Shown: positions 1-7,067 of the stretch, piece after piece
Layout of the letters: the number at the start of each line of letters is the position of its first letter
Numbering within the stretch: position 1 is the first letter of the stretch
From: Acholeplasmataceae bacterium
GTDB lineage: Bacteria > Bacillota_I > Bacilli_A > Acholeplasmatales > Acholeplasmataceae
NCBI GenBank assembly: GCA_023264085.1
Contig: JALQTF010000017.1
Coordinates: 1-17,690, forward strand
DNA: 17,690 bases
Direction of reading: 5' to 3'
Translations under genes and position numbers: made by a program
The notes under the pieces: model-generated
The model's input: only the letters and a program-made list of their open reading frames with translations
Databases searched by the model: none
Told to the model about the DNA's origin: nothing

Positions 1-552
1 CTTGACTGCTGCTTTTTCAGTTGTTGTAGTAGATTGAGTTTTAGCAGTATCAATCGTTAGCTGTAGAGCATCTTCTTCACTGGTAGAAACCAGGAACTCA
101 AGCTTGAGGGGGTTGACTGCAGCAATCTTTAGATTGGTTGAATGAATTTCAAAACCACCCAGCTCGAACTGACCTTGGGAAATTTTCTTAAAACGGGTCT
201 TAAATTCGTTTAGATCTTGTGGTTGTAACAGATCCAGTAAAGGCAAACCGATAATGTCATCTTCAGAATTCAGGCCAAACAGTTTCAGGTAATCTTCATT
301 GGCCTGAATGTGAATGCCTTCCTGAATGGTGGCTATCGCTTTGTTACTGTCTTCAACCAGTAATTGTGCCTGAGTCTGTGCTGTTTCCAGCTCTTCTATT
401 AAATGTTGCTGCGACTGGGTCAGACGGCTGAAAGACAGGGCACGTACCAGACCGAGGTAAAAGCGTTCTGGATATTCCAGATTCAAAATGTCATACACAC
501 CTTTCTGGATATAACCGGTATATTGATTAGCCTGATAGTCATCAGGTTGGAC
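1..552 (-). CDS. FimX-like c-di-GMP signalling protein, internal fragment (foreign segment)
   Basis: An open frame of 184 codons with no start or stop inside the segment; it runs off the window at position 1 and is closed by a TAA at 553-555. The translation contains YIQKGVYDILNLEYPERF, a coiled-coil stretch (QQHLIEELETAQTQAQLLVE), then a PAS-like domain (AIATIQEGIHIQANEDYLKL and a following IIGLPLLDLLQPQD). This order, linker then PAS with a 'GIHI.AN..YL.LFG' core, resembles the region ahead of the GGDEF and EAL domains in FimX-type regulators of type IV pili in Pseudomonas and Acinetobacter; that identification is from memory of the family. The segment has more G+C and favours CTG, CAG and ACC codons, unlike everything downstream. 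It is judged not to belong to the same genome as the rest. Confidence is high for a protein-coding gammaproteobacterial fragment and moderate for FimX. Confidence 0.7.
545..552. other. Probable chimeric junction between two genomes
   Basis: Coding on the minus strand is open up to 552 and stopped at 553-555. Coding on the plus strand, recognisable as ADP-ribosylglycohydrolase from about 549 (G-L-T-T-S-R-A-L), is stopped upstream at 528-530. Base composition and codon use change sharply here. No inverted repeat, target duplication or integrase-like gene accompanies the change, so an assembly or ligation artefact is more likely than horizontal transfer. Confidence 0.75.
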
Positions 553-986
553 TTACAACATCACGTGCGCTCAAATTTACGAATGTTTTTGCAAGTCATC
601 CAGATTATTTGTTGTATTTCAATATGCTGGATACATTCTTCAAACATGCAAAAAAAAGACCTCATAAGGAATTGATTCTAGAAATAATTAATGGACTTCC
701 AGAAGATAAATTAGAAACATTTATACAAGCGACTCAAATGACAGATTCAAAAAAATATATTGCAAAATATGCTGGTACTGCGTGTCACATCGACCATGCC
801 GTACCGGTCATCTTTCATGTTGTTTATCATAGTAATAGCTTTGAAGAAGGCTTGCACTTAAATACTAAAATTGGTGGTGCATCCTCAGATAGAGGGATGC
901 TCATTGGTGCGATGTTAGGAGAAGTATTTAATGTCGATAATGCGTTCATAAAAAAAACCAACAAAGTGTTAACTTTGTTGGGCTAA
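549..986 (+). CDS. ADP-ribosylglycohydrolase family protein, C-terminal part
   Basis: The 5' end is lost at the chimeric junction; the frame reads through GLTTSRALKFTNVFASHPDY before the first possible in-frame start at 609 (TTG), so this is the C-terminal 145 residues of a longer protein. The signature is the C-terminal half of the ADP-ribosylglycohydrolase (DraG/ARH) fold: G-T-A-C-H-I-D-H-A-V-P, then a helix, then E-G-L-H-L-N-T-K-I-G-G-A-S-S-D-R-G and an I-G-A-M-L-G helix. Family members remove ADP-ribose from proteins or small molecules using two metal ions bound by Asp residues. Here the usual Gly-Gly-Asp of the last metal motif reads Gly-Gly-Ala, so the activity of this member is uncertain. 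The stop lies 18 nt inside the convergent ribonuclease J gene, and its last codons encode the terminator of that gene. Confidence 0.72.
   Translation, partial: GLTTSRALKFTNVFASHPDYLLYFNMLDTFFKHAKKRPHKELILEIINGLPEDKLETFIQATQMTDSKKYIAKYAGTACHIDHAVPVIFHVVYHSNSFEEGLHLNTKIGGASSDRGMLIGAMLGEVFNVDNAFIKKTNKVLTLLG
950..981 (-). terminator. Rho-independent terminator of rnj, inside the opposing gene
   Basis: A perfect 10-bp inverted repeat, CCAACAAAGT (958-967) and ACTTTGTTGG (972-981), has a four-base loop at 968-971. Read on the minus strand it is followed by eight U residues (complement of A950-957). The rnj stop codon (969-971) lies in the loop. There is no U-tract on the plus-strand side, so it acts for rnj only. 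Confidence 0.85.
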
Positions 987-2660
987 GTCGACAAGAATTG
1001 GAATAATTAAAGGTTTTCGAAGCGTAAGCTTATGTATGATTTGAGATAAATGATCAATCACAACTTGTTTTATTGTTTGTGGGTTGATCATTTTTTTATT
1101 AAGTTCCTGATGAATAATAGATTCAACTTCATTGGATAAATTTGAAGTGATGGCTTCATTACCTTTCATGTAAATGAATCCTCTTGAGATGACGGTTGGA
1201 TGATTCAAAAGTTTTCTTGTATTACTATCATAAGTGATGATAATTGAAAATAAACCTTCTTCAGACAATACTTTTCTTTCTTTAATCACTTGTGAACCAA
1301 TGTCACCAATGCCTGTACCATCGATATAGATTTCGCCTGAAGGTACAGATCCTGCAAGTCTTATAGCATTCTTTGAGATTGCAGCAACGTCTCCATTATC
1401 TAAAATAAGAATATTTTTTTTATCAACGCCGCATTGTAATGCTAGATCTTGATGATGTCTTTGCATACGGTGTTCACCATGGACTGGAATAAACATTTTA
1501 GGTTTAAGTAGTGATAACATCATTTTTAAATCGCTACGGTTACCATGTCCAGAAGTATGCGTGTCAGCAATCGGACCATGTGTGATGACATTGACATTAA
1601 GTCGATATAATTTATCGATTGTTTTATTAATTGGTTCTGAATTACCGGGGATAGGAGAAGAAGAAAACACAACAGTATCACCTGCCATTGCTTGAATAAA
1701 ACGATGATTATTGGTTGCGATTCTCGTGAGTGCCGCAAGTGGTTCTCCTTGAGACCCTGTCACTAAAATCACGATTTCTGAAGGTTTCATTTTAGATACA
1801 TGCTCAGCTTTAATGATCGCATCTTTAGGTACTTTAATGTATCCACTTTGAATCCCAATTTCAATTGCTCGTTCCATTGAACGACCAAATACAGCTATTT
1901 TTCGATGATTTTTGATAGCAGATTCAATGATTTGTTGAATTCTATAGACATTCGAAGCAAACGTTGCAATGATGATACGTCCATGAATATTAGCAAAAAG
2001 TTCATTGATGGATTCGCCAATCACACTTTCTGATTGAATGACATCATCACGTTCTGCATTCGTAGAATCACTGCACAATAGTAGGACACCTTCTTGTCCA
2101 ATTTGCGTGAGCTTATGATATTCTGCAGGGGGACCGACTGGAGTAAAATCAATTTTAAAATCCCCAGTATGAAATAAAATTCCGAGTGGTGTTCTAAAGA
2201 CGATGCCAAACATATCTGGAATTGAATGTGTCAACCTTATGAATGAAACTTCAGTATTTTTAAAAGTATATTTATAATAGCTTTTAAATTCTTCAATGGG
2301 TGGGACAGATGATAAATTATGTTCATTTAATTTATGTTCAATAAAATCAACTGCAATTCCAGCAGCATATATTTTTGGAATTTTTACTTGTTTTAATAAA
2401 TAGGGAATACTTCCGATATGATCTTCGTGACCGTGCGTGATAAAAAGACCAACAATACGATCTTGGTTTTGTTCTAAATATGAAAAATCTGGAATGACGT
2501 AATCGATTCCTAATAAGTGTTCATCGGGAAATAAAATGCCAGAATCTACAACGAAAAGTTGTTTCTCGATTTCATACACATACATATTTTTCCCAACTTC
2601 ACCTAAACCACCTAAAGCGAAAAAACCTATCTCGCCTGATTTAAGCAAGTCTTGACTCAT
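969..2660 (-). CDS. rnj: Ribonuclease J
   Basis: This 563-residue protein is of usual length for the RNase J family: metallo-beta-lactamase/beta-CASP RNases that combine 5'-to-3' exonuclease and endonuclease activity in mRNA decay and rRNA maturation in bacteria lacking RNase E. The N-terminus has the GGLGEVGKNMYV motif (residues 17-28), the beta-lactamase motif HGHEDH (76-81), an H-T-G-D-F-K-I-D motif near residue 165, the beta-CASP segment (CSDSTNAERD; G-R-S-M-E-R; TGSQGEPLAAL), and PVHGEHRM near residue 390. The C-terminal domain is present. The start is ATG preceded by GGAGGAAAGAT, a strong ribosome binding site. It is transcribed divergently from the HAD phosphatase across a 100-bp gap and ends in a hairpin terminator buried in the opposing gene. 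Whether it corresponds to J1 or J2 cannot be told; no second copy is visible. Confidence 0.96.
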   Translation of the reverse strand: MSQDLLKSGEIGFFALGGLGEVGKNMYVYEIEKQLFVVDSGILFPDEHLLGIDYVIPDFSYLEQNQDRIVGLFITHGHEDHIGSIPYLLKQVKIPKIYAAGIAVDFIEHKLNEHNLSSVPPIEEFKSYYKYTFKNTEVSFIRLTHSIPDMFGIVFRTPLGILFHTGDFKIDFTPVGPPAEYHKLTQIGQEGVLLLCSDSTNAERDDVIQSESVIGESINELFANIHGRIIIATFASNVYRIQQIIESAIKNHRKIAVFGRSMERAIEIGIQSGYIKVPKDAIIKAEHVSKMKPSEIVILVTGSQGEPLAALTRIATNNHRFIQAMAGDTVVFSSSPIPGNSEPINKTIDKLYRLNVNVITHGPIADTHTSGHGNRSDLKMMLSLLKPKMFIPVHGEHRMQRHHQDLALQCGVDKKNILILDNGDVAAISKNAIRLAGSVPSGEIYIDGTGIGDIGSQVIKERKVLSEEGLFSIIITYDSNTRKLLNHPTVISRGFIYMKGNEAITSNLSNEVESIIHQELNKKMINPQTIKQVVIDHLSQIIHKLTLRKPLIIPILVDLAQQS

Positions 2661-2692
2661 ATCTTTCCTCCGAATCGTTTCTGGTTATCTTT

Positions 2693-2703
2693 ATTGTATA
2701 ACA
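2693..2703 (-). promoter_or_regulatory. Probable extended -10 promoter of rnj
   Basis: On the minus strand the sequence reads TGT-TATACA (complement of 2695-2703), an extended -10 box about 35 nt upstream of the rnj start codon. A second candidate hexamer TACAAT overlaps it. No convincing -35 box is seen. Confidence 0.5.
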
Positions 2704-2736
2704 TTTCCTTTATAAATCATAGCTTTCATGCTCATA

Positions 2737-2745
2737 TGCTATAAT
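2737..2745 (+). promoter_or_regulatory. Extended -10 promoter of the HAD phosphatase gene
   Basis: TGC-TATAAT, a perfect extended -10 box, ends 16 nt before the ATG at 2761. The predicted transcript would start near 2752, directly at the ribosome binding site GAGG, leaving a leader of about nine bases. No good -35 box is present. Confidence 0.65.
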
Positions 2746-2760
2746 ATCAGTGAGGAAATT

Positions 2761-3543
2761 ATGAAAAAAGCCTATTATTTTGACTTAGATAACACATTAT
2801 TTTTCAACGATGAAGGTCGCGTTTTACCAAATACCTTAAAATTGTTGCATGCATTAAAAAAACAACCAAATACGATTCTAGGTTTAGCAACTGGACGAAG
2901 TTTAGAAAAACTAAAAATTGTCAAAGATATCATTCCATTATTTGATCATATGGTCCTCATTAATGGTGCGATGCTATATTTGAAAGGAAAACTCGTTCAT
3001 GACACTCCAATTTCATTAAAAGATATAGAGCATGTTTTACATATCTTAAAAGATACAAACATAAATATAGGTATGGTAAGTGAAAAAGATGATGCGATTT
3101 TATTTCCAGATACACGCGTGGACCATGCCATGCAGACACTAAGAGGCATACATCCAATTGTAGATCCTAAGTTTTATTTGAACCAATCGATTTATCAAAT
3201 GTGGATATTTGCTGATTCTGATGATGATATTAAAAATGTATCTAATAAACTTACTCAGTTTCATTGTTTTCCTTGGCATGTTGGAGGTGCAGATTTTATT
3301 TATCCGCATGTGCACAAAGCCTCAGGTATACAGTATTTAAGACAATTAGATCCTTATGAACAATTAATTACTGTTGGCGATGGATTAAACGATGTATCGA
3401 TGATTAAAATAGCAGATATCGGCATCGCCATGGATAATTCGAGATTTGATGCATTAAAAAAAGAGGCACAACTGATTGCACCTCATATCAAACACGATTT
3501 ATTATATGAATTTTTTATCAAACATCAATTACTTATGGCTTAG
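2761..3543 (+). CDS. Cof-type HAD-IIB family phosphatase
   Basis: A 260-residue haloacid-dehalogenase superfamily hydrolase of the Cof/YidA group, cytosolic Mg-dependent phosphatases acting on sugar phosphates, flavin mononucleotide or related metabolites. All four HAD motifs are visible: motif I DLDNT with nucleophile D8 and acid/base D10, motif II in LATGRS, the conserved lysine in HKASGIQYL, and motif IV GDGLND (206-211). The IIB cap lies between motifs II and III. The start is placed at ATG 2761 because GAGGAAATT precedes it and motif I sits, as usual, within the first dozen residues; an upstream ATG at 2728 precedes the promoter box and lacks a ribosome binding site. The 3' end overlaps convergent coaD by 15 nt. 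The substrate cannot be inferred. Confidence 0.88.
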   Translation: MKKAYYFDLDNTLFFNDEGRVLPNTLKLLHALKKQPNTILGLATGRSLEKLKIVKDIIPLFDHMVLINGAMLYLKGKLVHDTPISLKDIEHVLHILKDTNINIGMVSEKDDAILFPDTRVDHAMQTLRGIHPIVDPKFYLNQSIYQMWIFADSDDDIKNVSNKLTQFHCFPWHVGGADFIYPHVHKASGIQYLRQLDPYEQLITVGDGLNDVSMIKIADIGIAMDNSRFDALKKEAQLIAPHIKHDLLYEFFIKHQLLMA

Positions 3544-4014
3544 AATTCCTTTTTTAACATCTTCGATGATGATTTCTGGAATATAAAGGTCAATCTCTGC
3601 ACCGTGAAAAATTAATTCTTTGATTGCTGAAGATGATACGAAATGATTTCTTGAGGATGGAAATAATATAACCGTCTCAATATTTGGATTTATGTTTCGA
3701 TTATATTGATAAAGTGCATATTCATTTTCATAATCTTGAATATTTCTTAGCCCTCTAACTAACAATTGAATGTCATGTTCTTGAGCAAATCTTACGACTA
3801 AGTCACTTGTAGATGTGATGACAATGTTAGGAATGTGTTTTGTCGCTTTTTGAACAAAGTCAATTCTTTGATCAACAGAAAATGAACGAGATTTATGCAT
3901 GTTATCAGCAACAACAACATAGAGTGTATCAACTAGATTTGCTGCACGTTCAATGACATCGACATGACCTTTTGTAATTGGATCAAATGTTCCTGGATAC
4001 ATAGCTTTTCTCAT
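3529..4014 (-). CDS. coaD: Phosphopantetheine adenylyltransferase
   Basis: CoaD transfers AMP from ATP to 4'-phosphopantetheine, the penultimate step of coenzyme A synthesis, in the cytosol. The protein has 161 residues, the normal size for a single Rossmann-type nucleotidyltransferase domain. The nucleotide-binding GTFDPITKGH motif (8-17) contains the T/HxGH signature. The substrate-binding block LVRGLRNIQDYENE and the C-terminal SSSAIKEL motif, equivalent to the ISSTxxR/K signature, are all in place. The start is ATG with TGAGG about ten bases upstream. It is a single-gene unit, divergent from the small membrane protein and overlapping the HAD gene at its 3' end. Confidence 0.96.
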   Translation of the reverse strand: MRKAMYPGTFDPITKGHVDVIERAANLVDTLYVVVADNMHKSRSFSVDQRIDFVQKATKHIPNIVITSTSDLVVRFAQEHDIQLLVRGLRNIQDYENEYALYQYNRNINPNIETVILFPSSRNHFVSSSAIKELIFHGAEIDLYIPEIIIEDVKKGILSHK

Positions 4015-4032
4015 GTGATTTACCTCACATGC

Positions 4033-4041
4033 ATTATAACA
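4033..4041 (-). promoter_or_regulatory. Extended -10 promoter of coaD, overlapping a plus-strand -10
   Basis: On the minus strand the sequence reads TGT-TATAAT (complement of 4033-4041), ending 19 nt before the coaD ATG. The same bases read TATAAC (4035-4040) on the plus strand, ending 16 nt before the ATG at 4056. The two divergent genes thus seem to share an overlapping, nearly symmetrical -10 region in a gap of only 41 bp. Confidence 0.6.
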
Positions 4042-4055
4042 TAAAAGGAGTCATT

Positions 4056-4427
4056 ATGAATATTCCATATAAATATTTACTATTAAGATTTTACGCACAT
4101 ATCATGTTGATGTTGCTCTCAATTTACGCCATATTGGTTGCCATCATCGATGAAGAGGGGCTCGCGCAAGCATTGATATTTTTTGTTGCTTTCATATTTG
4201 CAATTTTTATGTATAAGCACTATCAAAAAGCATCCACGCAAATGAAACTCATGACGCCAAAAGAGAAAACATTGTTAGAATATAGTTTATATGTGTATAT
4301 TGGGTTATACATTTCTAGAACGATCTTGGTATCCACAACATATGCTTTTTTAAATCTTTACATTGGCATCATCTTATTGATGATTGCCACTTCATCTACA
4401 TATATTATTTATAAAATGATCAAATAA
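4056..4427 (+). CDS. Small four-helix membrane protein of unknown function
   Basis: This 123-residue protein is not recognised. It is strongly hydrophobic, with four probable membrane helices at about residues 10-31, 36-53, 74-93 and 97-119. Helices two and three are separated by a basic, polar loop of about 20 residues (KHYQKASTQMKLMTPKEK), probably cytoplasmic. The start is ATG 4056 because AAAGGAG lies six bases upstream; an in-frame ATG at 4029 sits inside the promoter. It is followed after ten bases by the aldo/keto reductase on the same strand, so the two are probably co-transcribed, but nothing links them functionally. No catalytic motif, Cys pair or signal peptide was seen. Confidence 0.75.
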   Translation: MNIPYKYLLLRFYAHIMLMLLSIYAILVAIIDEEGLAQALIFFVAFIFAIFMYKHYQKASTQMKLMTPKEKTLLEYSLYVYIGLYISRTILVSTTYAFLNLYIGIILLMIATSSTYIIYKMIK

Positions 4428-4437
4428 GGAGGATCAC

Positions 4438-5268
4438 ATGTTAAAAGAAACATTTGAATTATATAATGGTGTCAAAATTCCAAAAGTTGGATTTGGGACT
4501 TGGCAAGTACCTAATGGAGACATTGCATATCAAGCTGTGATAGATGCATTAGATGTAGGCTATATACATATTGATACTGCCTATGTTTATGAAAACGAAA
4601 TAAGTGTTGGCCAAGCTATTAAGGATGCCCATATAAAGAGATCTGAACTATTTGTTACATCAAAATTGCCATCACACATCAAAACATATGAAGAGACAGA
4701 ATCATATTTTTATGAAACTCTTAAACGGCTACAATTAGATTATTTAGACTTATATTTAATTCATGCTCCATGGCCTTGGTCAAATATTGGCCAAGAATGT
4801 AAAGAAGGTAACGCAGAAGCTTGGAAAAAAATGATTGAACTTTATGAGCAAAGAAAAATCCGTGCCATCGGAGTTTCAAATTTTAATGTCGATGACTTAA
4901 AGGATTTAATTGCGAGAACTGGTGTAGTACCACACGTAAATCAAATCGCATTTTTCGCTGGGCATTTTCAAAAACAAAAAGAAACCATTGCATTCTGTCA
5001 AGAAAATCATATTTTAGTAGAAGCATACTCACCGCTTGCGATTGGACATGCGTTGAATACGCCACTCGTTGTATCTCTTGCTGAAAAATATCAAAAAACA
5101 CCTGCACAAATATTGATTCGTTACACACTAGAACACAACACTTTACCACTGCCAAAATCAACAAAAAAAGCCCGCATGGAAGAAAATGCAGACTTAGATT
5201 TTTCAATTTCAAAAGAAGATGTTTTATTACTGGATCAACTTTCAGAAGATCCTAGACGTTTTGGTTAA
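4438..5268 (+). CDS. Aldo/keto reductase, 2,5-diketo-D-gluconate reductase type
   Basis: An NADPH-dependent cytosolic reductase that converts aldehydes or ketones to alcohols. The 276 residues form a complete TIM barrel of normal length. The catalytic tetrad is visible: D46 and Y51 (IDTAYVYENE), K76 (VTSKLPS) and H109 (YLIHAPW). GVSNFN and the cofactor-binding region LPKSTKKARMEEN are also present. The segment after VNQI, normally E-x-H-P, reads AFFAGH, a local deviation in the substrate loop. The start follows AAGGAGGATCAC, a strong ribosome binding site. It lies ten bases after the membrane protein and ends two bases from convergent zur, with its terminator inside zur. The physiological substrate cannot be stated. 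Confidence 0.92.
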   Translation: MLKETFELYNGVKIPKVGFGTWQVPNGDIAYQAVIDALDVGYIHIDTAYVYENEISVGQAIKDAHIKRSELFVTSKLPSHIKTYEETESYFYETLKRLQLDYLDLYLIHAPWPWSNIGQECKEGNAEAWKKMIELYEQRKIRAIGVSNFNVDDLKDLIARTGVVPHVNQIAFFAGHFQKQKETIAFCQENHILVEAYSPLAIGHALNTPLVVSLAEKYQKTPAQILIRYTLEHNTLPLPKSTKKARMEENADLDFSISKEDVLLLDQLSEDPRRFG

Positions 5269-5270
5269 AA

Positions 5271-5627
5271 TTATTGACAATGTTCACAATATCCATATAA
5301 CGTCATGTCATGATGTGTTACTTGAAAGCCATAGGGTTGACCTATGGCTTTTTCTTTTCCTTCGATATGACAACCAACAGGAATCATTTTTTCACATCCA
5401 ATACATACCAAAAAGTGATGATGGTGACCTGTGTAATAATATTGTTTTTGATTGATGATTGTTTTAAATACTTGACGATCTTCATAAAATTTTTCAAGAG
5501 AACGATAAACTGTTGATAAATTCAACTTATCATCTTTAATCATGACATGAATATCATCGCATGTCATCGGTAAGTCATGTTGATGTAGAACTTCAAGTAT
5601 TTTTTTTCTTTGAGATGTCATTCTCAT
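5271..5627 (-). CDS. zur: Fur-family metalloregulator, probable zinc uptake repressor
   Basis: This 118-residue protein has a winged-helix DNA-binding domain at the N-terminus (about 3-50; TSQRKKILEVL and LSTVYRSLEKF are typical of Fur proteins), a His cluster at 68-71, and two structural-zinc CxxC pairs, C75-C78 and C114-C117. The protein is short compared with about 140-150 residues in most relatives. It is the last gene of the zinc transporter operon and overlaps znuB by 4 nt (ATGA). This supports Zur rather than Fur or PerR and suggests autoregulation through the palindromes ahead of znuA. Family membership is firm; the zinc assignment rests mainly on context, and a manganese-responsive regulator remains possible. 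Confidence 0.88.
   Translation of the reverse strand: MRMTSQRKKILEVLHQHDLPMTCDDIHVMIKDDKLNLSTVYRSLEKFYEDRQVFKTIINQKQYYYTGHHHHFLVCIGCEKMIPVGCHIEGKEKAIGQPYGFQVTHHDMTLYGYCEHCQ
5325..5358 (+). terminator. Rho-independent terminator of the aldo/keto reductase gene, inside zur
   Basis: An 11-bp perfect stem, AAAGCCATAGG (5325-5335) with CCTATGGCTTT (5341-5351), has a GTTGA loop and is followed by a T-rich tract (TTCTTTT) on the plus strand. It is about 57 bp past the reductase stop, within codons of convergent zur. The minus-strand side lacks a long U-tract. Confidence 0.82.
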
Positions 5628-6433
5628 GTTTGGATACCTCCACGTTTGAATACAAAACTTAGTATGAAAAAAACAGTATAGATTAAAATGATAGATGCAC
5701 TTGCAGGAATATTCAGTGGATGTGAAATAACGATACCAATGATGGCTGCTAATGTCGCAATGACAACCCCTAAAATCAATGTATGTTTAAATGTATGAGA
5801 CACTTTAGAAGCAATGGCTGCTGGAAAAATAATGAGCGATGTGATGAGTAGAACACCTATTGACCGAACACCTATAACAATAAATAATGATGTTAAGATG
5901 GCAAGACTATATCTTAATAGACTCACATTGACGTTTAAAAATAATGCATAATTTTCATCATAAGTCATTAAAAAAAGTTTTTGATACATCACTTTCACAA
6001 AGATGCCAATGGAAAAAAGTATGAGAAAACTCAGGAAGATATCACCTTGTCTTAATGTAAAAATATTTCCTACAAGCAGAGATTCAATGGATACATTGAA
6101 ATTGGCACTTGTTTTTACTAATATTAACCCAATGGCAAATGCAACAGAACTTACAATGCCGATAGAAACATCCCCTTGAAGTTTTATTTTTGTTGACAAA
6201 TATTGGATGAGTACACTTGAAGCGACAACAAAAGGGATTGCTAACCATAAAGGTTGATCAAAAAATAATAATCCAATAACAAAACCAGTAAAACTTACAT
6301 GAGATAAACCGTGTGCAATCATCCCTTGTTGATTAAGTACTAAAAAAGGACTTAGTAGTGATGCTGAAATAGATAATATGACACCTATCAATAGTGCATT
6401 TTGAAGAAACGCATATGTAAAAAAATCAAGCAT
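5624..6433 (-). CDS. znuB: Zinc ABC transporter permease
   Basis: A 269-residue integral membrane permease of the ABC-3 family (ZnuB/TroC/MntB). It is hydrophobic throughout, with about eight or more predicted helices. Family-typical segments include LLSPFLVLNQQGMIAHGLSH near the N-terminus and V-G-V-R-S-I-G-V-L-L-I-T-S-L-I-I-F-P-A-A near residue 190. It forms the membrane channel with the ATPase encoded upstream. The start is placed at ATG 6433 because AAGGA precedes it by eight bases and it gives the standard family N-terminus; a longer frame to 6472 would overlap znuC by 47 nt. The gene overlaps znuC by 8 nt and zur by 4 nt, pointing to translational coupling. Zinc is favoured over manganese because of the adjacent Zur-like gene and the His/acid loop of the binding protein. 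Confidence 0.9.
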   Translation of the reverse strand: MLDFFTYAFLQNALLIGVILSISASLLSPFLVLNQQGMIAHGLSHVSFTGFVIGLLFFDQPLWLAIPFVVASSVLIQYLSTKIKLQGDVSIGIVSSVAFAIGLILVKTSANFNVSIESLLVGNIFTLRQGDIFLSFLILFSIGIFVKVMYQKLFLMTYDENYALFLNVNVSLLRYSLAILTSLFIVIGVRSIGVLLITSLIIFPAAIASKVSHTFKHTLILGVVIATLAAIIGIVISHPLNIPASASIILIYTVFFILSFVFKRGGIQT

Positions 6434-7067
6434 GATGATGTCCTTCATGGGAAAAGTTTTCATAAGCATCAAAATCCCCGAAAAATTTCATGCTCTGGTC
6501 AATGTATAAGACTTTACAGTCTTTTTTGACAATATCTGTAAGATCATGTGTGACGTGAATAATGGTCATATTATGTGTTTTTTGAAGGTGATGAAGTAAT
6601 TGTAAAAAAGATTCTCTAAATGCTGGATCAAGTGCACTTGTAGGCTCATCTAAGATAAGAACTTCAGGATTTAAAAGAAGTGCTCGAATAAGAAATATGC
6701 GTTGTTTTTGTCCGCCAGATAAATGTTTCATTGCTGATTTTTTATAAGGTGTCATTTGCATCATCTCTAACCATCCATCGATATCAGCATCACTTTTTGA
6801 AATATTTTTTAATACTTCCTCAACGCTCATTGGCACATGATCAGACACATGTAACGCTTGTGGTAAGTACCCAATACGAGAGGTATCCATATGAATAGAT
6901 CCACTTGTGGGATTTAATAAGTTGACCATGAGTTTGATGAGTGTCGATTTGCCACTTCCATTTGGTCCAACAACATGCAGAAAATCACCTTTATCAATTG
7001 TAAAGGTGATGTCTTTTAGAGCCTCATATTGGCCAAAAATCATATTTATTTGATTAACTTGAACCAT
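6426..7067 (-). CDS. znuC: Zinc ABC transporter ATP-binding protein
   Basis: This 213-residue cytoplasmic ATPase drives the ZnuB permease. Walker A GPNGSGKST (34-42), Q-loop GYLPQ (66-70), signature LSGGQKQR (116-123), Walker B LILDEP (137-142) and the H-loop (HVTHDL) are intact. The chain ends in a His-rich tail, S-H-E-G-H-H-H-A, where the last His codons are also the bases just ahead of and including the znuB start. The start is ATG with GAGGAAAATT upstream, and the gene overlaps znuA by 14 nt. It belongs to the same operon as its neighbours on either side. Confidence 0.94.
   Translation of the reverse strand: MVQVNQINMIFGQYEALKDITFTIDKGDFLHVVGPNGSGKSTLIKLMVNLLNPTSGSIHMDTSRIGYLPQALHVSDHVPMSVEEVLKNISKSDADIDGWLEMMQMTPYKKSAMKHLSGGQKQRIFLIRALLLNPEVLILDEPTSALDPAFRESFLQLLHHLQKTHNMTIIHVTHDLTDIVKKDCKVLYIDQSMKFFGDFDAYENFSHEGHHHA

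Noticed and set aside
403..675. A 90-codon plus-strand frame spanning the composition break
   Set aside because: It crosses the chimeric junction, runs antisense to the FimX-like frame on one side and out of frame with the glycohydrolase on the other, so it is a fusion accident.
1..986. Horizontal transfer or genomic island explanation for the 5' segment
   Set aside because: No integrase, tRNA, direct repeats or insertion sequence is seen, and both genes are cut at the same point without scars; an artefact is simpler.
1526..2209. Minus-strand frames of 60-70 codons within rnj
   Set aside because: They lie wholly inside the rnj coding sequence in other frames, lack ribosome binding sites and have no recognisable domain.
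3500..3560. Possible terminator between the HAD phosphatase gene and coaD
   Set aside because: Only a T-run and the short GAATTC palindrome were seen; no stable stem adjoins a U-tract on either strand.
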